Program-made: the position numbers and the translations under genes
Notes under the pieces: generated by a model
Database searches by the model: none
What the model saw: only the letters and a program-made list of their open reading frames with translations
What the model was told of the DNA's origin: nothing
Part shown: positions 24,437 through 35,315 of the stretch, one piece after another
How the letters are laid out: each line of letters opens with the position of its first letter
How positions within the stretch are numbered: the first letter of the stretch is position 1
Origin: Desulfarculus sp.
GTDB taxonomy: Bacteria; Desulfobacterota; Desulfarculia; Desulfarculales; Desulfarculaceae
NCBI GenBank assembly: GCA_016218705.1
Contig: JACRDC010000009.1
Location: forward strand, 1 to 40,752
Reading direction: 5' to 3'
Length of the DNA stretch: 40,752 nt

Positions 24437-25276
24437 ATGTCGGCCCCGCCGGAAGGAGAAGGTTGGCACGCCAGCCTGGAGCTGGGGTTACGCCTGCGGG
24501 AAGGCCGCACGGTCTTGGTCCATAACCGCCACCAAGGCCCCCTCATGGTGCAGCGGCCTTTTTATCCCGAGGGTGAGCAGGGCTGCCACCTCTACATTCT
24601 GCACCCGCCGGGGGGCGTGGTGGCCGGCGACATGCTCAGGGTGTCGGCCAGCCTGGCGGAGGGTGCGCGCGCCCTGCTCACCACCCCCGCCGCCGGCAAG
24701 GTCTACCGCAGCCATGGTCCGCAAGCGGCGGTGGAGCAGACCCTGGCCGTGGCAACGGGCGCGGTCCTGGAGTGGCTGCCCCTGGAAACCATCGTCTACG
24801 ACCAGGCCCGCGCCCATCTGCGCACCCGCGTGAACCTGGCGCCGGGCGCGGCCTTCCTGGGTTGGGAGATCATCTGCCTGGGACTGCCGGCGGCGGGGCA
24901 GGCCTTTCGGGCCGGCCAGGTGCGCCAGGACCTGGAGGTCTGGCGGGCGGGGCAGCCCCTATTGTTGGAGCGGGGCCGTTATCAGGGGGGCAGTCCGGTC
25001 CTGGCCGCCCCCTGGGGCCTGGGGGGCTTTTGGGTAAGCGGCACCATGTTGGCCACCGGCGGTGGCCCCGCCCTCCTAGCCGAGGTGCGGGCCAGGGTGG
25101 CGTCGGCGGGCCTGCCCGGCCGCTTCGCCGCCACCCTGGTCAGCGGGCTCATCGTCTGCCGCTACCTGGGCTGGGAGGCCGAGGCGGCGCGCGGTTGTTT
25201 TCTGCGGGCCTGGGAGGTCCTGCGTCCGCAGGTGGCCGGCCAGACGGCCCGGCCGCCGCGCGTCTGGGGACAATAG
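24437..25276 (+). CDS. ureD: Urease accessory protein UreD
   Basis: 279 residues if the ATG at 24437 is used (AGGGA seven bases upstream). ATG 24413, two bases after urtE, is an alternative that adds eight residues. Family motifs are GPLMVQRPFYPEG, LYILHPPGGVVAGD, TTPAAGKVYRS, LEWLPLETIVYDQA and GWEIICLGLPAAGQAF. UreD forms the scaffold that binds apo-urease and delivers nickel with UreF and UreG. The operon order urt-ureDABCEFG links uptake directly to hydrolysis. Confidence 0.93.
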   Translation: MSAPPEGEGWHASLELGLRLREGRTVLVHNRHQGPLMVQRPFYPEGEQGCHLYILHPPGGVVAGDMLRVSASLAEGARALLTTPAAGKVYRSHGPQAAVEQTLAVATGAVLEWLPLETIVYDQARAHLRTRVNLAPGAAFLGWEIICLGLPAAGQAFRAGQVRQDLEVWRAGQPLLLERGRYQGGSPVLAAPWGLGGFWVSGTMLATGGGPALLAEVRARVASAGLPGRFAATLVSGLIVCRYLGWEAEAARGCFLRAWEVLRPQVAGQTARPPRVWGQ

Positions 25277-25309
25277 GCGTCAACCACCCTGTGCTGAAAG
25301 GAGCCGGGC

Positions 25310-25612
<303 letters not shown>

Positions 25613-25628
25613 ACCCAGGAGCCAAGCC

Positions 25629-25955
25629 ATGCTTCCCGGAGAGATCATCACCGCCTCGGGCGATATCGAGCTCAACGCGGGCCGTCCCACCCTGGTACTC
25701 ACGGTGGCCAACAGCGGCGACCGGCCCATCCAGGTGGGCTCGCACTATCACTTCCACGAGACCAACCCGGCCCTGCAATTCGACCGCGCCGCGGCCCTGG
25801 GCCAACGGCTCAACATCCCCGCCGGCACGGCCACGCGCTTCGAGCCTGGTCAGCGCCGCCAGGTGGAGCTGGTACCCTACGGGGGAGCGCGCCAGGTCTT
25901 CGGCTTCCGGGGCCGGGTCATGGGGCCGTTGCCCCAGGGGGAGAGCGCGTCATGA
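25629..25955 (+). CDS. ureB: Urease beta subunit
   Basis: 108 residues with the UreB pattern [46 protein letters not shown] and [15 protein letters not shown]. Its end overlaps the ureC start by four bases (ATGA), so the two are translationally coupled. Structural subunit without catalytic residues. Confidence 0.98.
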   Translation: MLPGEIITASGDIELNAGRPTLVLTVANSGDRPIQVGSHYHFHETNPALQFDRAAALGQRLNIPAGTATRFEPGQRRQVELVPYGGARQVFGFRGRVMGPLPQGESAS

Positions 25956-27652
25956 AGATCAGCCGCCAGGCCTACGCCGAGATGTACGGCCCCACCACCG
26001 GCGACCGCGTGCGCCTGGCCGACACGAGCCTGATCGTGCGGGTGGAGGAGGACCGCACTCTTTATGGCGAGGAGGTCAAGTTCGGCGGGGGCAAGGTGAT
26101 CCGCGACGGCATGGGCCAGGGCCAGGCCGGCTGCCTGCTGGCCATGGATACGGTCATCACCAATGCCCTTGTGTTGGACCACTGGGGCATCGTCAAGGCC
26201 GACATAGGCATCAAGGACGGACGCGTCGCCGGCCTGGGCAAGGCCGGCAACCCCGACGTGCAGCCGGGGGTGGACCTGGTCATCGGGGCCGGCACCGAGA
26301 TCATCGCCGGCGAGGGGCTCATCGCCACGCCGGGGGGCATAGACGCGCACATCCACTTCATCTGCCCCCAGCAGGTGGAAGAGGCCCTGATGTCCGGCGT
26401 GACCACCATGATCGGCGGCGGCACCGGCCCAGCGGCCGGCACTAACGCCACCACCTGCACCCCCGGCCCTTGGCACCTGGCCCGCATGCTTGAGGCCGCC
26501 GAGGCCCTACCGGTCAACCTGGGCTTCTTGGGCAAGGGCAACGCCAGCCTGCCCGGCCCCTTGGCCGAGCAGCTCGAGGCCGGGGCCATGGGGCTCAAGC
26601 TGCACGAGGACTGGGGCACCACGCCGGCGGCCATAGACAACTGCCTTAACGTGGCCGAGCAGCATGATGTGCAGGTGGCCATCCACACCGACACCTTGAA
26701 CGAGTCGGGCTTCGTGGAGGACACCCTGGCCGCCTTCAAGGGCCGCGCCATCCACGCCTACCACACCGAGGGCGCTGGCGGCGGCCACGCGCCCGACATC
26801 ATCAAGGCCTGCGGCCAGGCCAATGTGCTGCCCAGCTCCACCAACCCCACGCGGCCCTACACGGTCAACACCGTGGACGAGCACCTGGATATGCTCATGG
26901 TCTGCCATCACCTGGACCCGTCCATCGCCGAGGACGTGGCCTTTGCCGAAAGCCGCATACGGCGCGAGACCATCGCCGCCGAGGACATCCTGCACGACCT
27001 GGGGGCCTTCAGCATGATCTCCTCCGACTCCCAGGCCATGGGCCGCGTGGGAGAGGTCATCATCCGCACCTGGCAGACCGCCCACAAGATGAAGACCCAG
27101 CGCGGCCCGCTGGCCCCCGATGGCGAGCACAGCGACAACTTCAGGGTTAGGCGCTACCTGGCCAAATACACCATCAACCCCGCCCTGACCCACGGCATCG
27201 CCGGCGAGGTGGGCTCCCTGGAGCCGGGCAAGCTGGCCGACATCGTGCTGTGGAAACCGGCCTTCTTCGGGGTCAAGCCGTCCCTGGTCATCAAGGGCGG
27301 CATGATCGTGGCCGCGCCCATGGGCGACGCCAACGCCTCCATCCCCACGCCCCAGCCGGTGCACTACCGGCCCATGTTCGGGGCCTTGGGCGGGGCCTTG
27401 GCCGCCACCTGCCTGACCTTCGTCTCCCAGGCCGCCCTGGCCGCCGGCCTTGGCCAGCGCCTGGGCCTGCGGCGGCGGCTGGTGGCGGTACAAGGCACCC
27501 GCGCTCTGCGCAAGACGGATCTGATTCACAACGGCTATTTGCCGGCCATCGAGGTTGACCCCCAGACCTACCAGGTGCGGGCCGACGGCGAACTCCTCAC
27601 CTGCCAGCCGGCGGCGCGCCTGCCCCTGGCCCAGCGCTACTTCCTTTTCTAG
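25952..27652 (+). CDS. ureC: Urease alpha (catalytic) subunit
   Basis: 566 residues. Nickel ligands and active-site residues are all visible: His133/His135 (DAHIHF), carbamylated Lys216 (GLKLHEDWG), His245 ([12 protein letters not shown]), His271 ([11 protein letters not shown]), flap Cys318 and catalytic His319 (MVCHHLD), and Asp359 (SSDSQAMGR). The enzyme hydrolyses urea to ammonia and carbamate. No frameshift or missing catalytic residue. GGGGGAGA precedes the ATG within ureB. Confidence 0.98.
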   Translation: MKISRQAYAEMYGPTTGDRVRLADTSLIVRVEEDRTLYGEEVKFGGGKVIRDGMGQGQAGCLLAMDTVITNALVLDHWGIVKADIGIKDGRVAGLGKAGNPDVQPGVDLVIGAGTEIIAGEGLIATPGGIDAHIHFICPQQVEEALMSGVTTMIGGGTGPAAGTNATTCTPGPWHLARMLEAAEALPVNLGFLGKGNASLPGPLAEQLEAGAMGLKLHEDWGTTPAAIDNCLNVAEQHDVQVAIHTDTLNESGFVEDTLAAFKGRAIHAYHTEGAGGGHAPDIIKACGQANVLPSSTNPTRPYTVNTVDEHLDMLMVCHHLDPSIAEDVAFAESRIRRETIAAEDILHDLGAFSMISSDSQAMGRVGEVIIRTWQTAHKMKTQRGPLAPDGEHSDNFRVRRYLAKYTINPALTHGIAGEVGSLEPGKLADIVLWKPAFFGVKPSLVIKGGMIVAAPMGDANASIPTPQPVHYRPMFGALGGALAATCLTFVSQAALAAGLGQRLGLRRRLVAVQGTRALRKTDLIHNGYLPAIEVDPQTYQVRADGELLTCQPAARLPLAQRYFLF

Positions 27653-27663
27653 GAGAAGAAGCC

Positions 27664-28119
27664 GTGCTGGAATTAACCACCAGGCTAGCCAAGACCGACG
27701 GCGTCCTGTCCCGGGCCACACTCAGCCTGACCTGGGAGCAGCGCCAGCACAGCCGCCAACGAGTGCTGTTGGAGGACGGCCAGCCGGCGGCGCTCTTGTT
27801 GCCCAGGGGCACCAGGCTGCGCGACGGCGATCTGCTGGCCAGCGCCGGGGGCCAGGTGGTGCGTGTGCAAGCGGCCCTGGAATATCTGTCCCTGGCGCCT
27901 TGCGCCGACGGCCTGCGGTTGGCCCGGGCCTGTTACCACCTGGGCAACCGCCACGCGCCGGTGCAGATAAGCGCTGGCGGGGTGATGTATCAGCGCGACC
28001 ACGTGCTGGATGAGATGCTGCGCGGCCTGGGCCTGGAGCCCCGGGCCATCAGCGCCGCCTTCGAGCCCGAGGCCGGGGCCTACCACGGTCACGGCGGCGG
28101 TCATCAGCATGGGGCCTAG
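27664..28119 (+). CDS. ureE: Urease nickel chaperone UreE
   Basis: 151 residues from a GTG start with AGGAG nine bases upstream. The N-terminal peptide-binding domain is followed by the metal domain with RACYHLGNRHAPVQI and DHVLDEMLRGLGL. The C-terminal tail carries a short His-rich stretch ([12 protein letters not shown]), much shorter than the His10 tail of Klebsiella UreE. Its end overlaps ureF by 11 bases. Confidence 0.94.
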   Translation: MLELTTRLAKTDGVLSRATLSLTWEQRQHSRQRVLLEDGQPAALLLPRGTRLRDGDLLASAGGQVVRVQAALEYLSLAPCADGLRLARACYHLGNRHAPVQISAGGVMYQRDHVLDEMLRGLGLEPRAISAAFEPEAGAYHGHGGGHQHGA

Positions 28120-28822
28120 GGGACGCGAACCGCAGGGCGGCGAGCCGCCCGGGGACCTGGGCGCCAGCCTGCAACTACTGCGCTTGTGCAGCCCCGCCCT
28201 GCCTATCGGTGCCTACAGCTATTCCCAGGGCCTGGAGTGGGCCGTGGAGGCCGGCTGGGTCAGCGACGAGGAAGGCGCGGGCCAATGGCTGATGGGGCTC
28301 TTGCGCTTTTCCTGGACCTATCTGGAAGTGCCGTTGATGGCCCGCCTGCACCAGGCCTGGCGGGATGGCAGCCAGCCGGCGGTGCGCCGGTGGAATGCCT
28401 TCCTGCTGGCCAGCCGCGAATCGGCGGAGATGCAGGCCGCCGAGTTGAATATGGGCCAGGCCCTGGCCCGCCTGCTGGCCGATCTGGGCTCTGCCGAGGC
28501 CCAGGCCTGGAGCGGGCGCGCCCAGACCAGCCTGGCGGCCATGTTCGCCCTGGCGGCGCTAAGCGGAGGCATAGGGCAGGGCCAGGCCTGCGCCGGCTAT
28601 CTCTGGACCCTGGCCGAGGGCCTGGTGAGCGCCGCCCTCAAGCTGGTGCCCCTGGGGCAGACCGCCGGGCAGCGCCTGCTCAACCGCGCCTGCCAGGCCA
28701 TTCCCCAGGCCTTGTCGGTGGGGCTGTCCCTGGAGGACGGCGAGATCGGTTATATGGCGCCGGGACTGGCCATGGCCAGCGCCCTGCACGAAACCCAGCG
28801 AACTAGGCTGTTCCGCTCATGA
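28109..28822 (+). CDS. ureF: Urease accessory protein UreF
   Basis: 237 residues. The hallmark segment [20 protein letters not shown] is followed by WAVEAGWV, the [20 protein letters not shown] helix and a C-terminal region rich in Leu/Ala helices ([15 protein letters not shown]). It acts as the UreG-regulating partner in the UreDFG activation complex. The ATG start overlaps ureE. A later start is possible because the first ~20 residues are polar and poorly conserved. Confidence 0.92.
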   Translation: MGPRGREPQGGEPPGDLGASLQLLRLCSPALPIGAYSYSQGLEWAVEAGWVSDEEGAGQWLMGLLRFSWTYLEVPLMARLHQAWRDGSQPAVRRWNAFLLASRESAEMQAAELNMGQALARLLADLGSAEAQAWSGRAQTSLAAMFALAALSGGIGQGQACAGYLWTLAEGLVSAALKLVPLGQTAGQRLLNRACQAIPQALSVGLSLEDGEIGYMAPGLAMASALHETQRTRLFRS

Positions 28823-28860
28823 GCGGGTCGCCCTTGGCCAACGGACAACGGGAGGCAAAC

Positions 28861-29484
<624 letters not shown>

Positions 29485-29522
29485 GCGCGCGGCCGGAAGC
29501 GGGTTGCGTTCCGGCCGCGCGC
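29485..29522. terminator. Strong hairpin between convergent ureG and nifB
   Basis: Perfect 14-bp arms GCGCGCGGCCGGAA/TTCCGGCCGCGCGC with a 10-base loop, starting directly after the ureG stop and ending 12 bases before the nifB stop. It probably ends transcription from both sides. TCGTTTCTC follows on the plus strand, so a weak U-rich tail exists there. Confidence 0.75.
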
Positions 29523-29533
29523 GGCATCGTTTC

Positions 29534-30793
29534 TCAATAGCAGGACCCGCCGGCGCCGCCCTGGCAAGGCTTGACCTTTCTCACCTTGAGCAACGAGGCG
29601 TCCAGTCCCTCGTAGACCGCCCGCAGCCCCTGGTCAATGAAGCCCTCCATCTCCAGGGTGGTGACGCCTGATTCCTCCAGTATCAGCCCTGGCGTTTCGC
29701 CGATGCCGCTGACCAGCACCGCGCGGCAATCCTTAAGCAACTCAGCCAGACGGTACCAGCGCTCCACACCGCCGCCCGGCGCCGGGGCCTGGCGCTCCTC
29801 GATCAGGGCGTAGCCGCCCGGGGCGGGGCCCCAAACCTGGAAGCGCGCGGCCTGGCCAAAATGCAGGTTGACCAGCGCCCCCTCGCGGCTGGCCACGGCC
29901 ACGTAGGGGCGATCCGGCGGGGCTGGTTCGGGCAATTGGGAGCAGGACACCAGGCAACCGCGCATCTGGGGCGAACGGTCTTGGCCCAACAGGCCCACGG
30001 CGTCGGCCCGGCAGCGGGTGCAGTGGCTCATCTGGGGCAGATGGCCGGCGCATATCTGGCGCAGAGCATCCATCTGCTGGGCACCTGGTTCGGACACCTC
30101 GGCGAAGGGCGTATCGGCATTGGGGTAGAGGGGCATGAGGTTGTGCAGGTCGGCGCCCAGGCCGGCCACCCGCCCCGCCACCTGGGCCACGTGTTGGTCG
30201 TTGACCCCGGGAATGATGATGGTGTTGACCTTGACCATGACCCCGTGCTCCTTGAGGCCGGCCAGGGCCTCCATCTGGCGCTCCAGCAAAAGCTCGGCCG
30301 CCGCGCGGCCCCGGTAGACCACCTTGCCCTGGCGCGCCCAGGCGTAGATGCGCGCGCCCACCTCGGGGTCCACGGCGTTGATGGTCAGGGTGACGTGGCT
30401 GGCCAGAGCCGCGACCTCCTCCAGGTGGTCGGGCAGGGCCAGGCCGTTGCTGGACAGGCAGATCAATAGCTCTGGGAAGCGCTGGCGCACCAGGCGCAGG
30501 GTTTGCAAGGTGGCCTGGGGATTGGCCAGGGGATCGCCCGGCCCAGCGATGCCGGCCACGGTGATGCGCGGTTCCTCGGCCAGCACGCGGGCCAGATACT
30601 CCACGGCCTGATGGGGTGTGAGCAGGCCCGAGGTGACTCCGGGGCGGCTCTCGTTGGCGCAGTCGTACTTGCGGTTGCAGTAGTTGCAGCGCAGGTTGCA
30701 AAGGGGGGCCACCGGCAGGTGCACGCGGCCGCAAGAGCCCTTGACCTCGGCGTTGAAACAGGGGTGAAGGCTTGCGTGGGGATTGGCGCTCAT
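29534..30793 (-). CDS. nifB: NifB, radical SAM FeMo-cofactor biosynthesis protein
   Basis: 419 residues. The radical SAM motif CNLRCNYC (Cys32, 36, 39) is preceded by the NifB-typical HPCFNAEVKGSCGRVHLPVA. Further landmarks are GPGDPLAN, LSSNGLALP, NTIIIPGVND, and CTRCRADAVGLLG for additional cluster ligation. A C-terminal NifX/NafY-like domain is fused (VAVASREGALVNLHFGQAAR) and the tail ends GGAGGSCY. NifB makes the NifB-co [8Fe-9S-C] precursor. AGGAAGG precedes the ATG. Last gene of the nif transcript, 39 bases after nifN. Confidence 0.96.
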   Translation of the reverse strand: MSANPHASLHPCFNAEVKGSCGRVHLPVAPLCNLRCNYCNRKYDCANESRPGVTSGLLTPHQAVEYLARVLAEEPRITVAGIAGPGDPLANPQATLQTLRLVRQRFPELLICLSSNGLALPDHLEEVAALASHVTLTINAVDPEVGARIYAWARQGKVVYRGRAAAELLLERQMEALAGLKEHGVMVKVNTIIIPGVNDQHVAQVAGRVAGLGADLHNLMPLYPNADTPFAEVSEPGAQQMDALRQICAGHLPQMSHCTRCRADAVGLLGQDRSPQMRGCLVSCSQLPEPAPPDRPYVAVASREGALVNLHFGQAARFQVWGPAPGGYALIEERQAPAPGGGVERWYRLAELLKDCRAVLVSGIGETPGLILEESGVTTLEMEGFIDQGLRAVYEGLDASLLKVRKVKPCQGGAGGSCY

Positions 30794-30814
30794 GATGCCA
30801 CCTTCCTGAAGTTG

Positions 30815-30831
30815 CCGGCCTAAAAGGCCGG
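30815..30831 (-). other. Hairpin between nifN and nifB
   Basis: Perfect arms CCGGCC/GGCCGG with a five-base loop (TAAAA on the plus strand, so the transcript loop is U-rich). It directly follows the nifN stop. It may attenuate nifB relative to nifEN or mark an mRNA processing site. No -24/-12 promoter is visible for nifB. Confidence 0.5.
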
Positions 30832-30832
30832 T

Positions 30833-32200
30833 CTATAGATAGCCGTAGCCCACCGGGTTGTCGGCTTGGCGCTTTTTCAGCAGCGTGTTTATGAGCACAT
30901 CCAGCAGGGACAAGGCCCCGCGGTAGCCCAGGGTCTGTATGCGGCCGGCGCCGAAGCGGTCGTGGATGGGGAACCCCACGCGCAGCAGAGGTACTCGCAA
31001 CTGGCGCGCCAGGGCATGGCCCTTGGAGTTGCCGATGAGGATGTCGGGCTGGAGAGCCCGGGCCTCCTCACCGATCTGGTAAAAATCCACGCCGCTCCTG
31101 ACCTGGGGGTCTTGCGGGGCCAGGCCGCGCGAGGCCTGGGCCACGGCCTGGGCCAGATCGGGCGACTGGCCGCCGCTGGCCGCCAGCACCACCTGCACGC
31201 CCACCTCGGCCAGGAAGGAGCAAAGGCCCAGCACCAAGTCCTCCTCGCCATAGACCACGGCCTTGACACCGGCAAGATACTTGTGGCCGTCCACGAAGGC
31301 GTCCAGGAGCTGGCCGCGTTCGCGGGCGTGCCGCTCTGGGGTGGGGCGCCCGCCGTGCCGCTCCAGGCACTGGAACAGGGTATCGGAGGCCCGCAGCCCT
31401 AGGGGTTGGTTGAGGCTGACCAGGGGCACCCCGAAGCGGCTGGCCAGGATTTGGCCGGCGCTGGGGTTGGGCATGGCGAAGCACCCCAGTTGGATGGTGG
31501 CCGCCGATGAACCCATGGCGGCGATGTCGCGCAAGGGGGTGCCGCCCTCGGGGATCAGCTCGTACTCGGCCTTGGCCACGCCGTCCAGGGTGAGGCTCAA
31601 GTCGGGCAGCAGCACGCCGGTCAGGCCGAAGTCGGCCAACACCTCCTTGAGATAGCGGGCGTCGGCCGGGCTGACCAGGCCGGGCAGCAGGTTTACCTGG
31701 CCGTTGGGCGGGCCAGCGGCGGTGGCCAACTGATCCACCAGGGCGGCCACCGCCCGGTGAAAGCCCTGCAAGTGGGTGCCGCCGAAGCTGGGGGTGCTCA
31801 CGGCGATGACCGGCGGCACGCTTGCGCCGCCCTCCACCTTGGCCTGGCCCATGAACTCGCGCACCAGGCCGGGCACGTCGTCACCGATGGTCTCGGTCAG
31901 GCAGGTGGTGGCCACCCCGATGGCCTGGGCCTGGTACTTGTTCATGACGTTGACCAGGCCCTGCTTGAGATTGGGGCCGCCGCCGTAGATGGCCTGCTTC
32001 TCGCCCAGGGACGACGAGGCGATGTCCACGGGCTCGCGGTAATGGCTGATGAGATAGCGCCGCATGTAGGTGGCGCAGCCCTGGGAGCCGTGCAGGAAGG
32101 GCACGCAGCCCTCCACGCCCTTGAAGGCCAGGCAGGCGCCCAGGGGCATGCAGGCCTTGCAGGCGTTGGTGGTGGAGACGTAAGCTGGCGCGGTGCTCAT
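30833..32200 (-). CDS. nifN: NifN, FeMo-cofactor scaffold subunit
   Basis: 455 residues from the ATG at 32200, which overlaps the nifE stop (ATGA) and has AGGAGGG upstream. N-terminal cluster ligands sit in NACKACMPLGAC and GSQGCATYMRRYLI, with TTCLTETIGDDV further on. The SHYREPVDIASSSLGEKQAI segment is NifK/NifN-like. It forms the NifEN scaffold with NifE, on which NifB-co matures to FeMo-co. Confidence 0.95.
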   Translation of the reverse strand: MSTAPAYVSTTNACKACMPLGACLAFKGVEGCVPFLHGSQGCATYMRRYLISHYREPVDIASSSLGEKQAIYGGGPNLKQGLVNVMNKYQAQAIGVATTCLTETIGDDVPGLVREFMGQAKVEGGASVPPVIAVSTPSFGGTHLQGFHRAVAALVDQLATAAGPPNGQVNLLPGLVSPADARYLKEVLADFGLTGVLLPDLSLTLDGVAKAEYELIPEGGTPLRDIAAMGSSAATIQLGCFAMPNPSAGQILASRFGVPLVSLNQPLGLRASDTLFQCLERHGGRPTPERHARERGQLLDAFVDGHKYLAGVKAVVYGEEDLVLGLCSFLAEVGVQVVLAASGGQSPDLAQAVAQASRGLAPQDPQVRSGVDFYQIGEEARALQPDILIGNSKGHALARQLRVPLLRVGFPIHDRFGAGRIQTLGYRGALSLLDVLINTLLKKRQADNPVGYGYL

Positions 32201-33567
32201 GCCGCCCTCCTGGCCCCCAGGGGGGCGCCGCCGATGCGCGGCACGAAGTTCCACACGGGGCTCAAGACCGTGCGCTCGATCTCGCGGGCGAAGTTGACGA
32301 TGCCCACGAAGCCCTCCAGGGCCAGCTTGCGCTCGTGGTTGTGATCGCAGAAGCCGATGCCCAGCTTGTAGGCGATGGGCCGCTCCTTTACTCCGCCCAC
32401 GAAGACGTCGGCGCCCTTCTCCTTGAGGATGGTCATCAGCTCCAGGGGATTGGCGTCGTCCACGATGACCGTGCCCGGGTCGGTGATGGCCGCCAGCTCC
32501 TGGTAGTCCTCGTCGGTGCCGGTCTGGGAGCCCACCAGCACCGTCTGCATGCCCAGCAGGCGGAAGGACTTGACCAGGCTAAAGGCCTTGAAGGCCCCGC
32601 CCACGTAGATGGCCGCCTTCTTGCCGGCCAGGCGGCGGCGGGCCTCCATGATCTGGGGGTAGACGGTGGCCAGTTCCTCGCGCACCACCTGCTTGGCGCG
32701 CTCCATCAGCTTGGGCTCGCCGAAGTGCTCGGCGATGTCGTAGAGGGCCTTGGCCATGTCGTCCACGCCAAAATAGCTGGCGCGGATGGAGGGCACCCCA
32801 AAGGCCTCCTGCATCATCCTGGCCAACTCCATGGTGGAGCCGGAGCACTGCACCACGTTCAGCCCGGCCCCGTGGGCGCGCATGATATCGGCCACGCGGC
32901 CATCGCCGGTTATGTTGGCCACCACCTCCACGCCCATGCGCTCCAGGTAGCCGCGGATGATCCATATCTCGCCGGCCAGGTTGAAGTCGCCCAGCAGGTT
33001 GACGCTGTGGGGGCTGATGCCGGCGGTGTCGCCGCTGCCCACCAGCGAGAACATGGCCCGGCAGGCGGCGGCGTAGCCGGCGCGCTTGTTGCCCTTGAAG
33101 CCCTCGCTCTGCACGGGGATGACCGGGATGCCCTTGGCCTCCTGCACCCGCTTGCACACCGCCGCCAGGTCGTCGCCGATCAGGCCCACGATGCAAGTGG
33201 AGTAGACAAAGGCCGCGTTGGGGCCGTGCCGGTCAATCAGCTCGATCAGGGCGCGCTCAAGCTTCTTCTCGCCGCCGAAGATCACGTCCTGCTCACGCAG
33301 GTCGGTGGAAAACGAGAGCCGGTGCAGCTCCGGTCCCGAGGACAGGGCGCCGCGGATGTCCCAGGTGTAGGCCGCGCAGCCCACGGGGCCGTGCACCAGG
33401 TGCAGGGCGTCGGCGATGGGATAGAGCACCACCCGCGAGCCGCAGAACACGCAGGCCCGCTGGCTGACCGCGCCGGCCAGGCTTTCCTTGTCGCAACTGA
33501 TCCTGAAGGGCGCCTCGCCCTTGGTGACCACCTGGTCCCGCCGCTCCTCGAAGATCACGCTAGTCAT
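32197..33567 (-). CDS. nifE: NifE, FeMo-cofactor scaffold subunit
   Basis: 456 residues. P-cluster-like ligands lie in RACVFCGSR, HGPVGCAAYTWDIRG and YSTCIVGLIGDD. The NVVQCSGSTMELARMMQEAF segment holds the Cys equivalent to the NifD cofactor ligand. It is a NifD paralogue that ends in the normal NifE region (GFCDHNHERKLALEGFVGIV). GGGGAGG precedes the ATG. Overlaps nifN by four bases. Confidence 0.96.
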   Translation of the reverse strand: MTSVIFEERRDQVVTKGEAPFRISCDKESLAGAVSQRACVFCGSRVVLYPIADALHLVHGPVGCAAYTWDIRGALSSGPELHRLSFSTDLREQDVIFGGEKKLERALIELIDRHGPNAAFVYSTCIVGLIGDDLAAVCKRVQEAKGIPVIPVQSEGFKGNKRAGYAAACRAMFSLVGSGDTAGISPHSVNLLGDFNLAGEIWIIRGYLERMGVEVVANITGDGRVADIMRAHGAGLNVVQCSGSTMELARMMQEAFGVPSIRASYFGVDDMAKALYDIAEHFGEPKLMERAKQVVREELATVYPQIMEARRRLAGKKAAIYVGGAFKAFSLVKSFRLLGMQTVLVGSQTGTDEDYQELAAITDPGTVIVDDANPLELMTILKEKGADVFVGGVKERPIAYKLGIGFCDHNHERKLALEGFVGIVNFAREIERTVLSPVWNFVPRIGGAPLGARRAA

Positions 33568-33597
33568 GGCTGCCTCCCCGCCGCGTTTGCCCGCTGG

Positions 33598-33903
33598 CTA
33601 ATCCAGCAGGTGCGCCTCGGACGGTCGCCCCTTTTCCAGGGCGTCCAGTATCTCGTCCACCACGTCCTCGCTGTCCACGCCGCCGTACCACCAGTTCTGG
33701 GGTTGCACCACCAGGGCCGGGCCGCGGTCGCAGAGCTTAAGGCAGGTGGTGCCGGCCACCGCCGCCGAGAGCCCCCGGTTGGTCAGCTCCTCCTCCAGAT
33801 AGGGCAACAGCCCCAGGGATCCCTTCTTGTGGCAGATGCCTTGCGATTCCTTGCCGGCGCGGAAGCTGCCGCAGACCAATATGGTGTAGTCGGGCTTTTC
33901 CAT
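33598..33903 (-). CDS. Thioredoxin-like [2Fe-2S] ferredoxin of the nif cluster
   Basis: 101 residues of the Shethna-type thioredoxin-fold ferredoxin family. Cluster ligands are the Cys pair in ILVCGSFRAGKESQGICHKK and the TTCLKLCDRGP pair. ALVVQPQNWWYGGV gives the conserved C-terminal loop. It is placed between nifK (12 bases before) and nifE (30 bases after), so it is in the nif transcript and may donate electrons to nitrogenase or aid cofactor assembly. AAAGGAG precedes the ATG. Confidence 0.92.
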   Translation of the reverse strand: MEKPDYTILVCGSFRAGKESQGICHKKGSLGLLPYLEEELTNRGLSAAVAGTTCLKLCDRGPALVVQPQNWWYGGVDSEDVVDEILDALEKGRPSEAHLLD

Positions 33904-33915
33904 GTCTCGTCTCCT

Positions 33916-35295
33916 TTACATGACCAGTTCGAAGCTCTGCTCGGGGTCATCGCGGTCCTTGCGGTCCAGCAGGGCGCCCAGGATTTTCTCCAGCAAGCGC
34001 AGGCCGCCCTTGTAGCCCACGCTGGGGAAGTACTGGTGCCCCACGCGGTCCAGGATGGGGAAGCCGAAGCGCAGCAGGGGTATGTCCTCGTCGCGGGCGA
34101 TGTACTTGAGGTAGGTGTTGCCCAGCAGGAGGTCCACGGGGTCGTTCTTGATCCACTGATGGAAGAGGAACAGGTCGGCGCCGGCCCCGGCCTTGACGTT
34201 GACCTGATAGGGCAGGCCAGCGGTGATCTGCCGGATGCGCTCCTCGAAGGCCCGGCCTGGGGTGCCGGTGACCACGTGCCTGGGCCACATGTCTATGGAG
34301 ACCAGGAACTCGCACAGGGCGATGAGCTGGTCGGGGTCGCCGGCCATGGCCACCTGCTTGTGGTAGAAGTACTGGTGCATGTCGGAGATCATGTCCACCA
34401 ACTGGCCGCGCTCGTGGTTGATCTCGTCGCCCACGCTCACCCCGGCGATGGTGCGCAGGGCGTCCACGAAGCGGTCGGTGGCCTTGAGGCCATAGGGCAT
34501 CTCCAGCACCCGGCAGGGCACCTTGCAACTGGTGTCCAGCAAGCGCGCCGCCTCGGCCGAGCACCACTCGCCCAGGGCCAGGGTGCCGGTGGAGTCGCCG
34601 GTGGACTTCAGTTCATCCATGGTCACGCCTCCCGGGGGGTACATCTGGAACTGGCCGTCCAGGGGGCCGTTGAGCACCCCCGAGGTATCGGGGAAGAGGA
34701 TGATCTCCACCCCCAACAGCGCGGCCAGGCGCTTGATTTCCTCCATGTCCGCCGGCTCCACCCAGCCGGGGATGACGTTGACCTTGCCGTTCTTCTGGCC
34801 GCTCTTGCGGGCCGTGGCGGCCATGCCCTTGACCATGTTGGAAAAGCCGGTGACGTGGCTGCCCACGTAGCTGGGGGTGTTGGCGTAGATGACCCGCCGG
34901 CCCGGGGGTATCTTGCCGGCCTTGTCGGCCTTGTCTATGATCTGCGGCAGGTCGTCGCCGATGGTCTCCGACAGGCAGGTGGTGTGCACGGCGATGACCT
35001 CGGGGTCGTAGACCGTGAAGATGGTCTCGATGGCCTGCAAGAGGTTGGCCTGGCCGCCGAAGACCGAGGAGCCCTCGGTGAAGGAGCTGGTGGCGGCGCT
35101 GATGGGCTCCTTGTAGTGCCGGGTGAGTGTGCTGCGGTGATAGGCGCAGCAGCCCTGGGAGCCGTGGCTGTGGGGCAGGCAACCGTGGATGCCCAGGGCT
35201 GCGTACATGGCCCCGATGGGCTGGCAGGTCTTGGCCGGGTTGATGGTCAGCGCCCCGCGCTCGCCGATTTCCTTGGGTGTGTGTCTCAGTAGCAT
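33916..35295 (-). CDS. nifK: Nitrogenase MoFe protein beta chain
   Basis: 459 residues, the short form lacking the ~50-residue N-terminal extension of Azotobacter NifK. P-cluster ligands are in KTCQPIGAMYAALG, GSQGCCAYHRSTLTRHYKEP and TTCLSETIGDD. SSFTEGSSVFGGQANL is typical NifK. Short NifK with long NifD is characteristic of the clostridial/methanogen-like group III Mo nitrogenases. GGAGAGGA precedes the ATG. Confidence 0.97.
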   Translation of the reverse strand: MLLRHTPKEIGERGALTINPAKTCQPIGAMYAALGIHGCLPHSHGSQGCCAYHRSTLTRHYKEPISAATSSFTEGSSVFGGQANLLQAIETIFTVYDPEVIAVHTTCLSETIGDDLPQIIDKADKAGKIPPGRRVIYANTPSYVGSHVTGFSNMVKGMAATARKSGQKNGKVNVIPGWVEPADMEEIKRLAALLGVEIILFPDTSGVLNGPLDGQFQMYPPGGVTMDELKSTGDSTGTLALGEWCSAEAARLLDTSCKVPCRVLEMPYGLKATDRFVDALRTIAGVSVGDEINHERGQLVDMISDMHQYFYHKQVAMAGDPDQLIALCEFLVSIDMWPRHVVTGTPGRAFEERIRQITAGLPYQVNVKAGAGADLFLFHQWIKNDPVDLLLGNTYLKYIARDEDIPLLRFGFPILDRVGHQYFPSVGYKGGLRLLEKILGALLDRKDRDDPEQSFELVM

Positions 35296-35315
35296 GTCGC
35301 CGTCCTCTCCTGGAT